Origin: Acidimicrobiia bacterium
GTDB lineage: Bacteria > Actinomycetota > Acidimicrobiia > Acidimicrobiales > Ilumatobacteraceae
NCBI GenBank assembly: GCA_013821025.1
Contig: JACDHN010000183.1
Location: forward strand, 1 to 5,734
Reading direction: 5' to 3'
DNA: 5,734 nt
The translations under genes and the position numbers were made by a program. Each line of letters opens with the position of its first letter. Position 1 is the stretch's first letter. Under the pieces are notes generated by a model. The model was not told where the DNA came from. It made no database searches and was given only the letters and a program-made list of their open reading frames with translations. Shown one piece after another: positions 5,505 through 5,734 of the stretch.

Positions 5505-5734
5505 ATGACCCGAGAGCGGATCCGGCTGTTGGTGCTGTACGGCGGCGAGTCCGCCGAGCACGACGTGAGCTGTGTCACCGCCGCCCATGTGGTGCGGGCC
5601 ATCGATCCCGCCAAGTACGCGGTGACGGCCATCGGCATCGCCGAGAACGGTCGTTGGTCGATCTCGGCCGATGTCACCGCTTCGCTGGAGGCCGGATCTG
5701 CCGAGCTGCCGTCACGCCTCGACGCCTCGACAGG
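5505..5734 (+). CDS. ddl: D-alanine--D-alanine ligase, N-terminal part (truncated by window edge)
   Basis: The first 76 codons of an ATP-grasp ligase that joins two D-alanines for peptidoglycan synthesis. The first strand RIRLLVLYGG (5-14) is followed by the signature GGESAEHDVS (13-22), whose Glu18 corresponds to the conserved glutamate near the first D-Ala site in the family. Residues 23-38 (CVTAAHVVRAIDPAKY) form the usual helix. VTAIGIAENGRWSI (40-53) matches the second strand and turn of the N-terminal domain. The rest, including the ATP-grasp domain, lies beyond the window, so integrity cannot be judged. The ATG at 5505 fits the family start. There is no good Shine-Dalgarno (GGGGA at 5482-5486 is too far), consistent with a leaderless message. 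The product feeds MurF, encoded on the opposite strand next door. Confidence 0.93.
   Translation, partial: MTRERIRLLVLYGGESAEHDVSCVTAAHVVRAIDPAKYAVTAIGIAENGRWSISADVTASLEAGSAELPSRLDAST

Noticed and set aside
5330..5677. Minus-strand open frame across the murF/ddl boundary
   Set aside because: It runs antisense through the ddl signature motif and out of frame through the murF N-terminus, both of which are well supported.

Overview
The window looks like a chromosomal segment of a high-GC actinobacterium. The DNA is GC-rich throughout, codons favour G/C at third positions, and two cell-wall genes appear to be read from leaderless starts with a TANNNT-type -10. The lineage could be Acidimicrobiia or another actinobacterial class; this is an impression, since no rRNA or other marker gene is present. 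I see no mobile element, tRNA, rRNA or CRISPR array.

Layout. Positions 1-1367 (minus) hold a long reading frame that leaves the window at base 1 and so never shows a stop. It is a cysteine-free, single-pass membrane protein of the anti-sigma type. It begins inside the stop codon (ATGA overlap) of an ECF/SigE-like sigma factor gene at 1364-1966 (minus). Next, 92 bp further on, is a small VOC-superfamily (glyoxalase-fold) gene at 2059-2490 (minus). A 238-bp divergent intergenic region follows, then an MFS exporter gene at 2729-4048 (plus). That region carries a perfect 11-bp inverted repeat that places the same 11-mer, in the same orientation, upstream of both divergent genes. The MFS gene converges on murF (4171-5478, minus) across a 122-bp gap containing two hairpins. 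murF is divergent from ddl (5505 onward, plus, truncated by the window edge), with only 26 bp between the start codons. A 10-bp palindrome sits exactly at the midpoint of those 26 bp.

How the genes fit together. The sigma/anti-sigma pair is probably a translationally coupled signalling module whose sensor is a large extracytoplasmic domain, apparently built from two diverged copies of one unit. The VOC and MFS genes could form a small detoxification/export pair sharing a regulator. Ddl makes D-Ala-D-Ala and MurF attaches it to the peptidoglycan precursor, so sequential cytoplasmic steps are encoded by divergent genes that seem to share one symmetric promoter core. The best candidates for something undescribed are the shared murF/ddl promoter core, the shared VOC/MFS 11-mer, and the duplicated-sensor anti-sigma protein. 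None amounts to a clearly new multi-gene system.
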